Source: an uncultured beta proteobacterium
GTDB taxonomy: Bacteria > Pseudomonadota > Gammaproteobacteria > Burkholderiales > Burkholderiaceae_C
Direction of reading: 5' to 3'
Assembly: GCA_903909815.1 (NCBI GenBank)
Contig: CAIVXG010000191.1
Span: forward strand, 1 to 54,151
DNA length: 54,151 bases
Numbering within the stretch: the stretch's first letter is position 1; each line of letters opens with the position of its first letter. Positions 36,121 to 45,651 of the stretch are shown piece by piece. Below the pieces are notes generated by a model that saw only the letters and a list, made by a program, of their open reading frames with translations, searched no databases and was not told the origin of the DNA. The position numbers were made by a program, and so were the translations under genes.

Positions 36121-37116
36121 TCAACCGGCGTTGCGCCCCTTCTGGCTCTCGTAATAAACCACCTTGCGGGCGCGCTGCACGTCACCCAGGGGACGGTGTG
36201 CGGCCAGAGCCTGCCAGGGGTCGAAGACCGCCGCCTCGACCTCGCGCAACAGTGCCTGGCCCTGCGCCGAAGCGCTGTCCTGCAGCGGCAAGCTGAGCCG
36301 CGCCACCGTGGTGTAGGGGCTGGGCCAGTTGACGCAGGCGTCTTCGATTGGCGTGAGGGTCTCGCTCACAAAAGGCTGCAGCTGCAAGTCCCACTGCAGC
36401 GGCTGGCGCTTCAGGCGCGCGGCAAAGTCGGCGCCCCAGTCGTTGTTGGCGCCGGGCGAGGCCGTGCCGTTGCTACTTGCGGGCAGCAGACGCACGCGCA
36501 CCGCGTAGGGTCCGCAAGCCATGGGCACGGCGCTGAACAAGGGTTCGGTGGCAAAACCGCCAAAGGGTTTGCCAAGGCTCTTCAGCAGCTTGATCAGCCG
36601 CTGGGGGCCGCCGAGCAGGCCGTAGCGGGCGACGAGGTATTTCAACAAGGCCCCTTTGCCATCAGCGGCGGCAGCCACGAAGCCGACAAATTCATCACTC
36701 TTCGGAAAGCCGAATGCCTCCTGGTTGATGAGTGTGAAATCCTGATTCTTGGCCGCCCCGTTGCCCAAGGCCGAGTCGCCCTGAACGCCTGAAACGCTGA
36801 TGGCAAGGCCGCGCACATCGGGCGTGCGATCCGGGGCGCGGTCCATGCCGCCGTTGGACAATCGGACCCGTACGTCGAAAGTGCCCGGTGCTGCGAACAG
36901 TCCGTGGCGCGCGAATGGCGGCAGTTCGGCCAGAACTTCCAGTGTTCCCTGGGCAGCGCTCAACTGCTTGCGGTGCAGGGCGCGACCGGTCCCGTATCTT
37001 TCGGATTTTCGTTTCTGGATGGCGGCAAATTGCCGACCGTAGCCGGCGAAGCGCTCCGCCTCGTCCGCGCCGATTTGTTCTTGCCACGTAGTGCTGGGAG
37101 TCAGGTCGGGTTTCAT
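36121..37116 (-). CDS. Catalase-like (catalase-related) heme-fold protein
   Basis: This 331-residue protein belongs to the catalase-like group. GRALHRKQLSAAQGTLEV near residue 45 holds the position of the distal histidine block (H-A-K-G in catalases, altered here). VRLSNGGMDRAPDRTPDVRG near 83 matches the RFS...DTxRDxRG block, NQDFTLINQEAFG near 118 the conserved asparagine region, and DVQRARKVVYYESQKGRN ends the protein. The proximal heme tyrosine motif RLxxYxDT is not visible and the protein is short, so normal catalase activity is doubtful; related proteins act as peroxidases or are uncharacterised. The ATG at 37116 is preferred; in-frame starts at 37149 and further out exist. It is divergent from the HPP gene. 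Confidence 0.8.
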   Translation of the reverse strand: MKPDLTPSTTWQEQIGADEAERFAGYGRQFAAIQKRKSERYGTGRALHRKQLSAAQGTLEVLAELPPFARHGLFAAPGTFDVRVRLSNGGMDRAPDRTPDVRGLAISVSGVQGDSALGNGAAKNQDFTLINQEAFGFPKSDEFVGFVAAAADGKGALLKYLVARYGLLGGPQRLIKLLKSLGKPFGGFATEPLFSAVPMACGPYAVRVRLLPASSNGTASPGANNDWGADFAARLKRQPLQWDLQLQPFVSETLTPIEDACVNWPSPYTTVARLSLPLQDSASAQGQALLREVEAAVFDPWQALAAHRPLGDVQRARKVVYYESQKGRNAG

Positions 37117-37242
37117 GCGTTTTGCATCCTGTGGGTGAGGGAAGGGCATGGTACCGCAGCCTCGGCGATCGTGTTTCGGGCTGGAGGGTTGAGGCGGCAT
37201 CTAGAATCACGCGCAAGCATTTGCACACAAAGGAATTTTCTC

Positions 37243-38403
37243 TTGAGCTCTGACCCACAGCCGACCGATTTGCGCATGGCGCGGTTCAAAAAGTTTGCCT
37301 TGAGTTTCCTGGCGGTTCCCTTGCAGGTCGATGCCAGGGAGCGTTGGCGTGCCTTCATGGGTGCCGCGTTCGGCATCCTTATCACGGCGCTGGTGAGCAG
37401 CGTGCTGGTGGACACCGCGCTTCCATCGACCTGGCTCGTGGCGCCCATGGGCGCCAGCGCGGTGCTGGTGTTCGCCGTGCCTGCGAGCCCGATGGCGCAA
37501 CCCTGGTCGGTGCTCGGGGGTCATTTGATTTCGGCCTTGGTTGGCGTCACTTGCGCCATCTGCATCACAGACCCGGTGCTGGCAGCGTCGATCAGCGTTG
37601 GCGTGGCGATCGCGCTGATGTTCAGCCTGCGTTGCCTGCACCCACCGGGCGGGGCCACGGCCCTGTTGGCAGTGATTCTGCACGCCACGAGCTACCGCTT
37701 TGCGCTGTTTCCGGTGCTGGTGAATTCGCTGCTGCTGGTGAGCGCCGGCGTGCTTTACAACAACCTCACGGGGCGTGCCTATCCGCACGCCCAGCGCCCC
37801 GTGCCGCCGCCCGAGCCTGCCCCACCGGCGCGCTTCAGCACGGCCGACATGGACGCCGCACTGGCGCACTACAACCAGGTGCTCGACGTCAGCCGCGACG
37901 ATCTGCAGGAGCTGTTACACCTGGCCGAGGCCGCGTCTTACCAGCGCAACCTGGGCGAATTACGTTGTGCCGACATCATGTCGCGCGATCCCGTGGCGGT
38001 GCAGTTCGGCACCTCGCTGAGCGAGGCCTGGACGCTGATGCGCCAGCGCCGCATCAAGGCGCTGCCGGTGATCGATCGCCAGCAGCGCATCGTCGGCATC
38101 GTGACGGCGGCCGACTTTTTTCGTCAGGCCGGACTGGACGAACACAGCGGCCTGGGCGATCGGGTGCGCGAACTCATCAAGAGCGATGGCCTGAGCAGTT
38201 CGCAGCGACCGGAGGTGGTGGGTCAGATCATGACGCGCAGGGTGCGTGTGGCCGGTGCGCGGCGCCATGCGCTGGAACTGGTGGAACTGTTCTCGCAAGA
38301 TGGGCACACCCACATTCCCATCATCGACGAGGAAAATCGGCTCGTGGGCATCGTCACCAAGTCGGACCTGGTGCGCGCCCTGTTCCGGGCCGTCAAACCG
38401 TAG
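37243..38403 (+). CDS. HPP-family membrane protein with C-terminal CBS pair
   Basis: This 386-residue protein has four to five transmembrane helices (about residues 35–170) with the eponymous SLRCLHPPGGATALLAV near 130, then a linker and two CBS domains (RCADIMSRDPVAVQFGTSL near 245, VVGQIMTRRVRVAGARRH near 325). HPP proteins have been tied to nitrite transport in chloroplasts and cyanobacteria; CBS pairs bind adenine nucleotides. The function here is unknown. The start is taken as TTG at 37243 because AAGGA lies 8 bases upstream; the ATG at 37276 has no such site and would lose 11 residues. Confidence 0.88.
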   Translation: MSSDPQPTDLRMARFKKFALSFLAVPLQVDARERWRAFMGAAFGILITALVSSVLVDTALPSTWLVAPMGASAVLVFAVPASPMAQPWSVLGGHLISALVGVTCAICITDPVLAASISVGVAIALMFSLRCLHPPGGATALLAVILHATSYRFALFPVLVNSLLLVSAGVLYNNLTGRAYPHAQRPVPPPEPAPPARFSTADMDAALAHYNQVLDVSRDDLQELLHLAEAASYQRNLGELRCADIMSRDPVAVQFGTSLSEAWTLMRQRRIKALPVIDRQQRIVGIVTAADFFRQAGLDEHSGLGDRVRELIKSDGLSSSQRPEVVGQIMTRRVRVAGARRHALELVELFSQDGHTHIPIIDEENRLVGIVTKSDLVRALFRAVKP

Positions 38404-38441
38404 CGCACAAACCGTCGCCGCACGCAGGTAAAATCCACGGC

Positions 38442-38470
38442 AAAGCCCGTCGCCCCGGCGGGCTTTTGCT
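38442..38470 (+). terminator. Intrinsic terminator after the HPP-CBS gene
   Basis: AAAGCCCG (38442–38449) pairs with CGGGCTTT (38459–38466), followed by TTGCTTTGTTTATTT. It lies 33 bases before the next start and closes the upstream gene. Confidence 0.8.
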
Positions 38471-38502
38471 TTGTTTATTTCGGGGCCATGTAGAGGACCA
38501 CC

Positions 38503-39612
38503 ATGTACAAAAACCTCGTGTCTGCGGGCGCTTGCGCGCTCGTTGCCGCCTGTTTTCTCACGCCTGTGTTAGCGCAGGACTCCAAACCATCCGCCTCCGT
38601 ACCAGAGCCGCTCAAGGTCGGCTTTGTCTATGTCGCGCCGCTCACCGATGCCGGCTGGGTGCATCAGCACGATGAAGGGCGCAAGGCCGTCGAGGCCGCT
38701 CTCGGCACCCGAGTGAAAACCCGCTACGTCGAAAACGTGGCTGAGGGGCCGGACGGCGAACGCGTGATTCGCGACCTGGCGCAGCAGGGCTACGGGCTCA
38801 TCTTCACGCCCAGCTTTGGTTATATGGAGGCCACGCTCAAGGTGGCACAGGAATTTCCCAAGCTCAAGTTCGAGTCCATCACCGGCTACAAGACTGCGCC
38901 CAATGTGGCGGCGGCGAATGCGCGCTACTACGAGGGACGCTATCTGTCGGGCATCGCAGCGGCGCGCATGAGCAAGACCCATATTGCCGGTTATGTGGCG
39001 GGCTTTCCCATACCCGAAGTGCTGCAGGGCATCAACGCTTTCACACTCGGCATGCGCTCGGTCGACCCAAAGGCGCAAGTGCACGTGGTCTGGCTCAACA
39101 CCTGGTTCGATCCGACGCGCGAGCGCGATGCGGCCATGACGCTGTTCAATCAGGACGTGGACGTGATCGCTTTTCACACCGCTTCGACGGCGGTGATGGC
39201 GGCAGCGCAGGAACGCGGCAAGCTGGCCGTGGCTTACCACTCCGACATGCGCAACGTGGCGCCCGACGCGCAGATTCTGGCGGTGACGCATCAGTGGGGC
39301 GCGTACTACACGCAGCGCGCCAAAGCGGTGTTGGATGGGTCCTGGAGGAGCGGCAATGTCTGGGGCGGCGTGAAGGCCGGAATGATCCGCGTCGAAGCCT
39401 TCGGCCCCAAGGTGCCCAAGGCAGTGCAGGACGAAGTGCTGGCGCGCCAGAAGGACATTGCCTCGGGAAAACTGAAACCCTTTGCCGCGCGCGAAGCCGT
39501 GCTCGACAACGCAGGCCACGTTGTGATTGCGGCAGGCCAGTCGCTCAGCGACGAGCAGATACTCAACATGAACTATCTGGTCGCGGGCGTGCAGGGCAAG
39601 ATCAGCAAATAG
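38503..39612 (+). CDS. BMP-family ABC transporter substrate-binding protein
   Basis: This 369-residue periplasmic protein has a signal peptide (residues 1–24, cut after VLAQD region). It is of the basic membrane protein/Med/PnrA-like family: VGFVYVAPLTDAGWVHQHDE near residue 45, GYGLIFTPSFGYMEATLKVA near 100, AARMSKTHIAGYVAGFPIPE near 155. Members bind nucleosides or purines for ABC importers. GAGGA lies just before the ATG. No permease or ATPase gene is adjacent, so it is an orphan here. It overlaps the convergent GGDEF-EAL gene by 11 bases at the 3' end. Confidence 0.9.
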   Translation: MYKNLVSAGACALVAACFLTPVLAQDSKPSASVPEPLKVGFVYVAPLTDAGWVHQHDEGRKAVEAALGTRVKTRYVENVAEGPDGERVIRDLAQQGYGLIFTPSFGYMEATLKVAQEFPKLKFESITGYKTAPNVAAANARYYEGRYLSGIAAARMSKTHIAGYVAGFPIPEVLQGINAFTLGMRSVDPKAQVHVVWLNTWFDPTRERDAAMTLFNQDVDVIAFHTASTAVMAAAQERGKLAVAYHSDMRNVAPDAQILAVTHQWGAYYTQRAKAVLDGSWRSGNVWGGVKAGMIRVEAFGPKVPKAVQDEVLARQKDIASGKLKPFAAREAVLDNAGHVVIAAGQSLSDEQILNMNYLVAGVQGKISK

Positions 39613-41872
39613 GCCTCGTGCCTGCAAGCAACCATTTCAGCGCCTGCTCCGGACTGAGGGGTCTCGCATAAAAGTAGCCCTGAATCTCGTGGCATCCGGC
39701 CCGCTGCGCCGCATCAGCCTGGGCTTCGGTCTCGACGCCCTCGGCCACCACCCTGAGCTTGAGCGTAGCGGCCAACTGGCAAATGGCCTGCACCACTGCG
39801 ATGGCGTCGGGTGCGGGCATGGGGTCGATCAAGCTGCGGTCAATTTTCACGACACTGAGCGGCAGCGTGCGCAGCATCGCCAGAGAAGAGAAGCCCGTGC
39901 CGAAATCGTCCAGCGCGACCTTCAGGCCCAGATCACGCAACTGGATGAGTTGGGCAAGGGCCTGTTCCATGTTGCCGATGGCGGCGCTTTCCGTCACCTC
40001 CAGACTGATCCACTCGGGCGCAACACCGTAACGCTTGAGCGTGTTGCCCACCAGTTGAGGAAACCCGGGATCGAGCAATTGCAGGGGTGAGACGTTCACG
40101 GCAACCGGCACCAGATTGACCGATTCTTCGTGCCACTTCAGCAGCTGCTCGCAGGCCTGGGACAGCAATAACATGCCAAGGGACCCGATCAGACCCGTGC
40201 GCTCGGCTGCGGCGATGAATTGCACCGGACTGACCGCATCCACTCCGGCGCGATGCCAGCGCGCAAGCGCTTCAAATCCCATCAACGCCCCATTGACTGA
40301 ATCCACCTTGGGCTGGTAGGCCAGGCTGAATTCGCGGTTGATGATGCCCGCACGTAGCGCCTGTTCCTGTTCCAGCACCTCGGCCGAGCCCAGGACAAAG
40401 CGCTGCTCGGCCACGACCACGGAGGTGCCGGCGATTTTCTTGGCCTCGTGCATGGCGGCGTTGGCGGCACGCAGCAAAGACTCGGCTTCGGTTCCGGTTT
40501 CGGGGTAGAGCGCCAATCCTATTGACGCGTCGACGAAGAATTCCTGCTCAGGCAAAACCAGGGGCCAAGCCAGAATCCGTTGCACGCGCTGCGCCAAGTC
40601 CTGGGCTTGCGCCGCATCCAACGCCGTCCTGCCAAGAAGCGCAAAACCGTCGGAGCCCAGCCTTGAGAGCTCGGCCACCCCAGTCAATTCGCGTTGCAGC
40701 GTCTCGGTCAGCGCCTTAAGAACTTCGTCACCCATGGAGTGGCCGTAGGCGTCGTTAAACAGTTTGAAGCGGTCGATGTCCAGCAGCAGCAGCGCGAAAG
40801 TTTCGTCCGGTCTTGACGTCTGGCAGCGTTCACGCAGGCGCCGCAGCAACGCACCCCGATTCGGCAAACCGGTGAGCTCGTCGTGCGTGGCCTGATGCAG
40901 CAAAGCGGCCATCGTGTCGTGGTGTTCGGTGTCGTCGGTGATCACCGTTTGCAGCGCCGGCTGCCCCTCCCATTCCGTGCGCCAGATGGCAAAGCGCAGG
41001 CGCAACGCAGTCCCGTCCAGGCGCCGGCGCGGTCCTTCCCAAGCGGCGTCTTCCAGCGTTCCATCCAACACCCGATGGCGCAGCGTCATGACGGCAGCGA
41101 GTTCATCCTCAGGGATGGCTGCATTGATCCATTCCGGCGAAATTTGCACCAGACTGGTCAGACCATAAATCTTCAGAAAAGCGGGATTGCAGTAAATGAT
41201 TTCCTGGGTGTAGGCGATTGCCACGCCTTGATGGGAGTTCCAGGTCAGGCGCTCAAACTGCTCGCGCAGCCGGTGGGCTTCGGTGGTGACACGCTGCAAG
41301 GCGGTCTGAAACAGCACCAGGCCCAGCACCAGTCGAAGCAAGGTGTTGAGGGTGAACTGGAACGCGGTTGCATCCACACCAAAGGCGAGTTGAGCGCACT
41401 GAGCCACACCCATCAGGCACAACAAGGGGCCGGCCCAGCGATCCGAATGTTCGCTCGCCCAGAGCCAGCGCCAAGCTATAGCGCCAACGCTGAACGTGAT
41501 CAGGCCTGATACCGTGCTGGCAAATGGCCAGCTGTGCTGGAACATGGTGTAGCCCATGAGCAGCGACAGGCTCAATATGATCGCGGCAATCTTGGCCCAT
41601 GAGATCTGGCGTTGCGCGAGATGCACCATTCCCAGCAGCAGCAAAGTCAGATAACCTGAACCGAATGCAACCGTTCCCCACAGCACCAGGGTTTGACCCC
41701 GGTCGCCTGCCTGCGAATAGATGGAAAACAGAAACGGCGTGATCGCGAGCGCGAGGTAATACAGGCCGATGTCTCGCGTGAACCTGGCCGCCCGATATCT
41801 GCGCCAAAGCAGCAGCAAAGCCACGCCCATGATCAGTGTGACCAGGAAGCTGAAGATGGACAGGTTAATCAT
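39602..41872 (-). CDS. Membrane PAS-GGDEF-EAL protein (cyclic-di-GMP phosphodiesterase candidate)
   Basis: This 756-residue protein has an N-terminal membrane domain of six to seven helices (residues 1–190), a PAS-like domain (about 205–320), GGDEF (about 325–490) and EAL (about 505–750). The GGDEF signature is degenerate (RLGSDGFALLG), so diguanylate cyclase activity is unlikely. The EAL domain keeps MGFEALARWH, the Asn in AVNVSPLQLL, the Glu in LEVTESAAI and LDDFGTGFSSL, so c-di-GMP hydrolysis is likely. The first in-frame codon is a TTG at 41890; the ATG at 41872 starts the first helix and is preferred. The signal sensed is unknown. Confidence 0.92.
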   Translation of the reverse strand: MINLSIFSFLVTLIMGVALLLLWRRYRAARFTRDIGLYYLALAITPFLFSIYSQAGDRGQTLVLWGTVAFGSGYLTLLLLGMVHLAQRQISWAKIAAIILSLSLLMGYTMFQHSWPFASTVSGLITFSVGAIAWRWLWASEHSDRWAGPLLCLMGVAQCAQLAFGVDATAFQFTLNTLLRLVLGLVLFQTALQRVTTEAHRLREQFERLTWNSHQGVAIAYTQEIIYCNPAFLKIYGLTSLVQISPEWINAAIPEDELAAVMTLRHRVLDGTLEDAAWEGPRRRLDGTALRLRFAIWRTEWEGQPALQTVITDDTEHHDTMAALLHQATHDELTGLPNRGALLRRLRERCQTSRPDETFALLLLDIDRFKLFNDAYGHSMGDEVLKALTETLQRELTGVAELSRLGSDGFALLGRTALDAAQAQDLAQRVQRILAWPLVLPEQEFFVDASIGLALYPETGTEAESLLRAANAAMHEAKKIAGTSVVVAEQRFVLGSAEVLEQEQALRAGIINREFSLAYQPKVDSVNGALMGFEALARWHRAGVDAVSPVQFIAAAERTGLIGSLGMLLLSQACEQLLKWHEESVNLVPVAVNVSPLQLLDPGFPQLVGNTLKRYGVAPEWISLEVTESAAIGNMEQALAQLIQLRDLGLKVALDDFGTGFSSLAMLRTLPLSVVKIDRSLIDPMPAPDAIAVVQAICQLAATLKLRVVAEGVETEAQADAAQRAGCHEIQGYFYARPLSPEQALKWLLAGTRPIC

Positions 41873-41970
41873 GGCTGGGATTGGCGACAAGCTGCCATTC
41901 TGCCAATTTTTGCCACCGTGAAAGAATCAACTTTCATGGCTCGGTGCGCTTCGCAGTCGAAGCGTGAAAA

Positions 41971-43596
41971 TTAGCGCAGCGCCAGCGGCTTGCTCCGTTG
42001 GTATGAAGGTGGCGCGGCGGCGCGAGTCAATCTGGACGGCGCTGACGGCGCCCCCTGGATCTTGAACACAGCCACCGCCTGCGCCATTTGGTCGGCTTGC
42101 TCACGCAGACTTTCGGCCGCGGCCGCACTCTCTTCCACCAGCGCGGCATTTTGCTGAGTCATCTGGTCCAGGTTCGCTATTGATTGGTTCACGTGCGCAA
42201 TGCCGGCACTTTGATCGGCCGAGGCGGCGGTGATTTCCCCGATCACATCGGCCACCTTGCGCACCGACTGTACGATGTCGCTCATGGTGGCGCCCGCAGC
42301 CGACACCAGTTGCGTGCCCGAAGCGACCTTTTCCACCGAGGTGCTGATCAGCATCTTGATTTCCTTGGCGGCTTCGGCGCTGCGTCCTGCCAGGGACCGC
42401 ACTTCGCTCGCCACAACCGCAAAACCGCGGCCCTGTTCGCCTGCACGCGCAGCTTCCACCGCGGCATTGAGTGCCAGGATATTGGTCTGAAAGGCGATAC
42501 CGTCAATGACGCCGATGATGTCCGAGATCTTTTTGCTGCTGGCATTGATCTCTTCCATGGTGGATACGACTTGCTTGACCACGGCCCCGCCCTTTTCCGC
42601 CACCGATGAAGCGCTCGCCGCCAGCCCGCTGGCTTGGCGCGCGTTCTCCGCGCTGTGCTGCACGGTGGTGGTCAACTGGTTCATGGACGATGCCGTGGAC
42701 TGAAGGTCGCTGGAGGTCTGCTCGGTGCGCTGCGCCAGATCGTTGTTCCCGGTGGCGATTTCGGCGCTGGCAGTGGCGATACTGTCGGTGCTTTGGCGCA
42801 CCTGATGCACCATGCGTCCCAGGGATTCGTTCATGGCCTTCAGGGATCGCAGCAGTTCGCCGAACTCGTCCTCACGCGTGGTCGAAATGTCGGCGCTCAA
42901 GTCGCCCTGAGCGATGCGCGCGGCCAGTTCATTGGCCTGTTCCAGCGGTTCGCGAATGGAACGTACCAGCCAGACGGTGGCAAAGAAAATGATGATCATG
43001 ATCACGGCTAATCCCAGCAATATTCCGGTCGAATTGGTGACGCGTCGCTGCTCGGTCTCCTGCTGGCTATCCAGGACCCGCTGCTCCTGCATCTTCACAA
43101 GTTCCCTTTGTGCTCCGAGGTAGGTTGCCATGGAGGGAAGGTACTGGGCCTCCATGATTTGCACCGCTTCTGGGGTCTTGCCGTCGTCCTTGGCCTTGCG
43201 TGCCTTGTCACGGGCGTCGATCACGGTCTTGCGCAGACCGGAAATCTTTTCCAGCATCGCCCTGTCGGCGTCGGTCAAGGGCGACGCCTCCAGCTTCTTC
43301 TGCAACTCCGTAATTTGAGCTGAGGTGGCCGTCACCGCCTCTTTGAATGCCGCCGCGATAGCCGGGTCACCGCTGAGGATCAGCGCCTGATTGCGCACCG
43401 CGTTGGTTTCGTTCAGACCGGTCCACCGGGTCGTCAGCTGGACCAGTTCCATCGCAGCCATCTGAGTCGCCCGGCCGTTGGCCAAAATGCCAGCGCTGCG
43501 CACCAGACCCACGCCCGCGACCGAAGCAATGAAAGCGACCACGAGCACAATGAATAACCACAGCTTGGTGGCTATCTTTAAACGATTCAGTCCCAT
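41971..43596 (-). CDS. Methyl-accepting chemotaxis protein
   Basis: This 541-residue receptor has an N-terminal transmembrane helix (12–32), a periplasmic four-helix-bundle domain to about 185, a second helix (190–212), HAMP (213–265), and a signalling domain whose tip is [20 protein letters not shown] with [20 protein letters not shown] (near 375–410). Methylation helices flank it. No C-terminal CheR-binding pentapeptide is seen, and no che genes are near, so it feeds a chemotaxis pathway coded elsewhere. The ligand is unknown. The gene stands about 100 bases behind the GGDEF-EAL gene on the same strand. Confidence 0.95.
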   Translation of the reverse strand: MGLNRLKIATKLWLFIVLVVAFIASVAGVGLVRSAGILANGRATQMAAMELVQLTTRWTGLNETNAVRNQALILSGDPAIAAAFKEAVTATSAQITELQKKLEASPLTDADRAMLEKISGLRKTVIDARDKARKAKDDGKTPEAVQIMEAQYLPSMATYLGAQRELVKMQEQRVLDSQQETEQRRVTNSTGILLGLAVIMIIIFFATVWLVRSIREPLEQANELAARIAQGDLSADISTTREDEFGELLRSLKAMNESLGRMVHQVRQSTDSIATASAEIATGNNDLAQRTEQTSSDLQSTASSMNQLTTTVQHSAENARQASGLAASASSVAEKGGAVVKQVVSTMEEINASSKKISDIIGVIDGIAFQTNILALNAAVEAARAGEQGRGFAVVASEVRSLAGRSAEAAKEIKMLISTSVEKVASGTQLVSAAGATMSDIVQSVRKVADVIGEITAASADQSAGIAHVNQSIANLDQMTQQNAALVEESAAAAESLREQADQMAQAVAVFKIQGAPSAPSRLTRAAAPPSYQRSKPLALR

Positions 43597-43667
43597 ATGG
43601 ATGCCCTTGGTTGATCAATGAGTCGCTGTTGGTCATCTTGCCACAGTTTCGCCTCCGGTTTCGCGCG

Positions 43668-45632
43668 CTACTTGGTGACGATGGCGAAGGTGCCCGCCGC
43701 CTTGTCGATCAGGGTGAAGAATCGCACCAGGTCAATCTTGCTGCCGCCCACCTTGAGGTCGTCGCTGAGCAGCGTGTCCTTGACGCCTGCCGTGCCAGCC
43801 ATCATCTTGACGAAGATGTCCTTGGTCAGCGTCAGGGTGGCATTCGCGTCGGCTGCGGGCGCGCCGCTCTTGAAGTGCAGTACGGCGTTGTCAATCCACA
43901 GCACATAGGATTCTTTGGTGTCGGTCAGCACCAGATTCACTTTCAGGTTCTTGCCTTCGGCTGCCGGGCCGTCCAGGCCCGCTGCCATGGCTTCCAGGAA
44001 GCGTTCGATCGGCGTCTGCTGCAGCATGTCGAGCACCATCGCTTTGGACGCGCCCTTGGTGGGTGGGCCGCTGCGCAATTCCTGCGCTGCGGTGAGATAG
44101 CTGTTGCGCCAGGTAGCGGCCTCGGACACGTATCCCATCTGCTCGTAGGTCTTGGCCAGCAACTCCTTCGCCGCTTTGCTGGATGGGTCGCCAAACACCG
44201 CCTGGTTCAGCAGTTCGGCCGCCCAGCGGTACTCGCCGCGGTCATAGGCCGTTTGCGCCGCCGCCACCGCCTTGTCAGCACCACCGATGAGCTCCAGGTA
44301 CTTCTTGGCCGACTCCTGCGGCGGCAGCGGGTTCAGGTTCGCCGGGTTGCCGTCGTAGGCGCCCATGTAGAACTGGTACACCGCTTTCACGTTGTGGCGC
44401 AGGTCGCCGTAATAGCCACGCGTGCTCAGGTAGTCGGCGAGCGACTTGGGAAGCTTCACCGTGTCGGCGATCTCGCGCGGCGTGAGGCCGGCGTTGATCA
44501 GGCGCACCGTCTGATCATGCGTGTACTTGTAGACGTCGCGGTGTTTGGTGATGAACTCCTTGATGTGGGCTTGGCCCCAGACCGGCCAGTTGTGCGAGCC
44601 GATGTAGACCTCGGCATCGGCCGTCTGTTCCAGCGCCTGCTCCATGTAGTTGGACCAGCGCAGCGAATCGCGCACCTTGGCGCCGCGCACGGGCAGCAGG
44701 TTGTGCATCGTCTGCGACAGGTTTTCAGCGCCATCGTAGAGTTTCTTGTCGGGAATGCTGAAGGTCAGTTCGGCCGGGCACTCGGCATTGGGGACGTTGT
44801 GAAACACAAAGTGCACGCCATCGAGGTCCATCTCCTGCGTCGGCCTGAAGATGAGCCAGTTGGGTTGCAGAATGCCCACGGCGCCGTAAACCACGTCCTT
44901 GCCCAGGCCGGTGTCGACGTTGCCTTTGGCCGAGCGTGGCAGATCGCGGCCGAACTGGTAGATCGAACGGCGCACCATGCCGGTTCCCACGAGCACGTTT
45001 TCGCTCGTGGCTTCTTCCAGGAAGCCCGCGGGTGCGACCACCGGTACCTTGCGTTCGGTCACTTCCTTCGCACTGATGACCCCCAGCGCGCCGCCGAAAT
45101 GATCGGCGTGGGCGTGCGTGAAGATCACGGCCGACACCGGTTTGTCGCCCAGATGCTGACGCGCGAACGCCATCGCCGCCGCTGCCGACTCGCGGCTGGT
45201 AAGCGTGTCGGCCACGATCCAGCCGGTCTTGCCTTCGATCAGGGTCAAGTTGGCGATGTCAAAGCCGCGCAACTGGTAGACACCTTCGGCCACCTTGAAC
45301 AGGCCCACATTGGCGTTGAGTTGAGCATGGCGCCAAAGGCTCGGATTGACCGTGTCCGCTGCCTTGGCGTCGAGAAAGCCGTAGGCGTCAAAGTCCTTGA
45401 GAACACTGCCGTCTGCCGCCACGATTTTCCCGGTCGGCTTGGCGATGAAGCCGCGTTTGGCGTCCTCGAAATCCTGCTGATCGTCGAGCTTGAGTTCCTG
45501 CGCGAACAGAGCGTTGGCCTTCAATGTGGTGGGCGTGGCGTCCCCGGCCGCAGTGCTTGTATCGCCGCTTCGGGTGCAGCCTACCAACAGTGCGAGTCCG
45601 GAAACAAGCAGGGAGAAAGTGATTTTTTTCAT
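43668..45632 (-). CDS. sdsA: Alkyl/aryl-sulfatase, metallo-beta-lactamase fold (SdsA-like)
   Basis: This 654-residue type III sulfatase hydrolyses alkyl sulfates such as SDS to alcohol and sulfate. A lipoprotein signal (LALLVGC) gives a lipid-anchored periplasmic enzyme. The Zn-binding motif is FTHAHADHFGG near residue 173; PNAECPAEL near 280 and YIGSHNWPVWG near 340 are further metal-site blocks. A dimerisation domain and a C-terminal SCP2-like domain follow, as in Pseudomonas SdsA1. AGGAA lies nine bases before the ATG at 45632; an ATG at 45638 is too close. It forms an operon with the alcohol dehydrogenase gene upstream. Confidence 0.92.
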   Translation of the reverse strand: MKKITFSLLVSGLALLVGCTRSGDTSTAAGDATPTTLKANALFAQELKLDDQQDFEDAKRGFIAKPTGKIVAADGSVLKDFDAYGFLDAKAADTVNPSLWRHAQLNANVGLFKVAEGVYQLRGFDIANLTLIEGKTGWIVADTLTSRESAAAAMAFARQHLGDKPVSAVIFTHAHADHFGGALGVISAKEVTERKVPVVAPAGFLEEATSENVLVGTGMVRRSIYQFGRDLPRSAKGNVDTGLGKDVVYGAVGILQPNWLIFRPTQEMDLDGVHFVFHNVPNAECPAELTFSIPDKKLYDGAENLSQTMHNLLPVRGAKVRDSLRWSNYMEQALEQTADAEVYIGSHNWPVWGQAHIKEFITKHRDVYKYTHDQTVRLINAGLTPREIADTVKLPKSLADYLSTRGYYGDLRHNVKAVYQFYMGAYDGNPANLNPLPPQESAKKYLELIGGADKAVAAAQTAYDRGEYRWAAELLNQAVFGDPSSKAAKELLAKTYEQMGYVSEAATWRNSYLTAAQELRSGPPTKGASKAMVLDMLQQTPIERFLEAMAAGLDGPAAEGKNLKVNLVLTDTKESYVLWIDNAVLHFKSGAPAADANATLTLTKDIFVKMMAGTAGVKDTLLSDDLKVGGSKIDLVRFFTLIDKAAGTFAIVTK

Positions 45633-45651
45633 GGTCATGGTTCCTGGGGAC

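Noticed and set aside
38404-38502. Riboswitch before the BMP-family gene
   Set aside because: The only structure is a simple terminator hairpin that fits the end of the HPP gene; no conserved aptamer core was seen.
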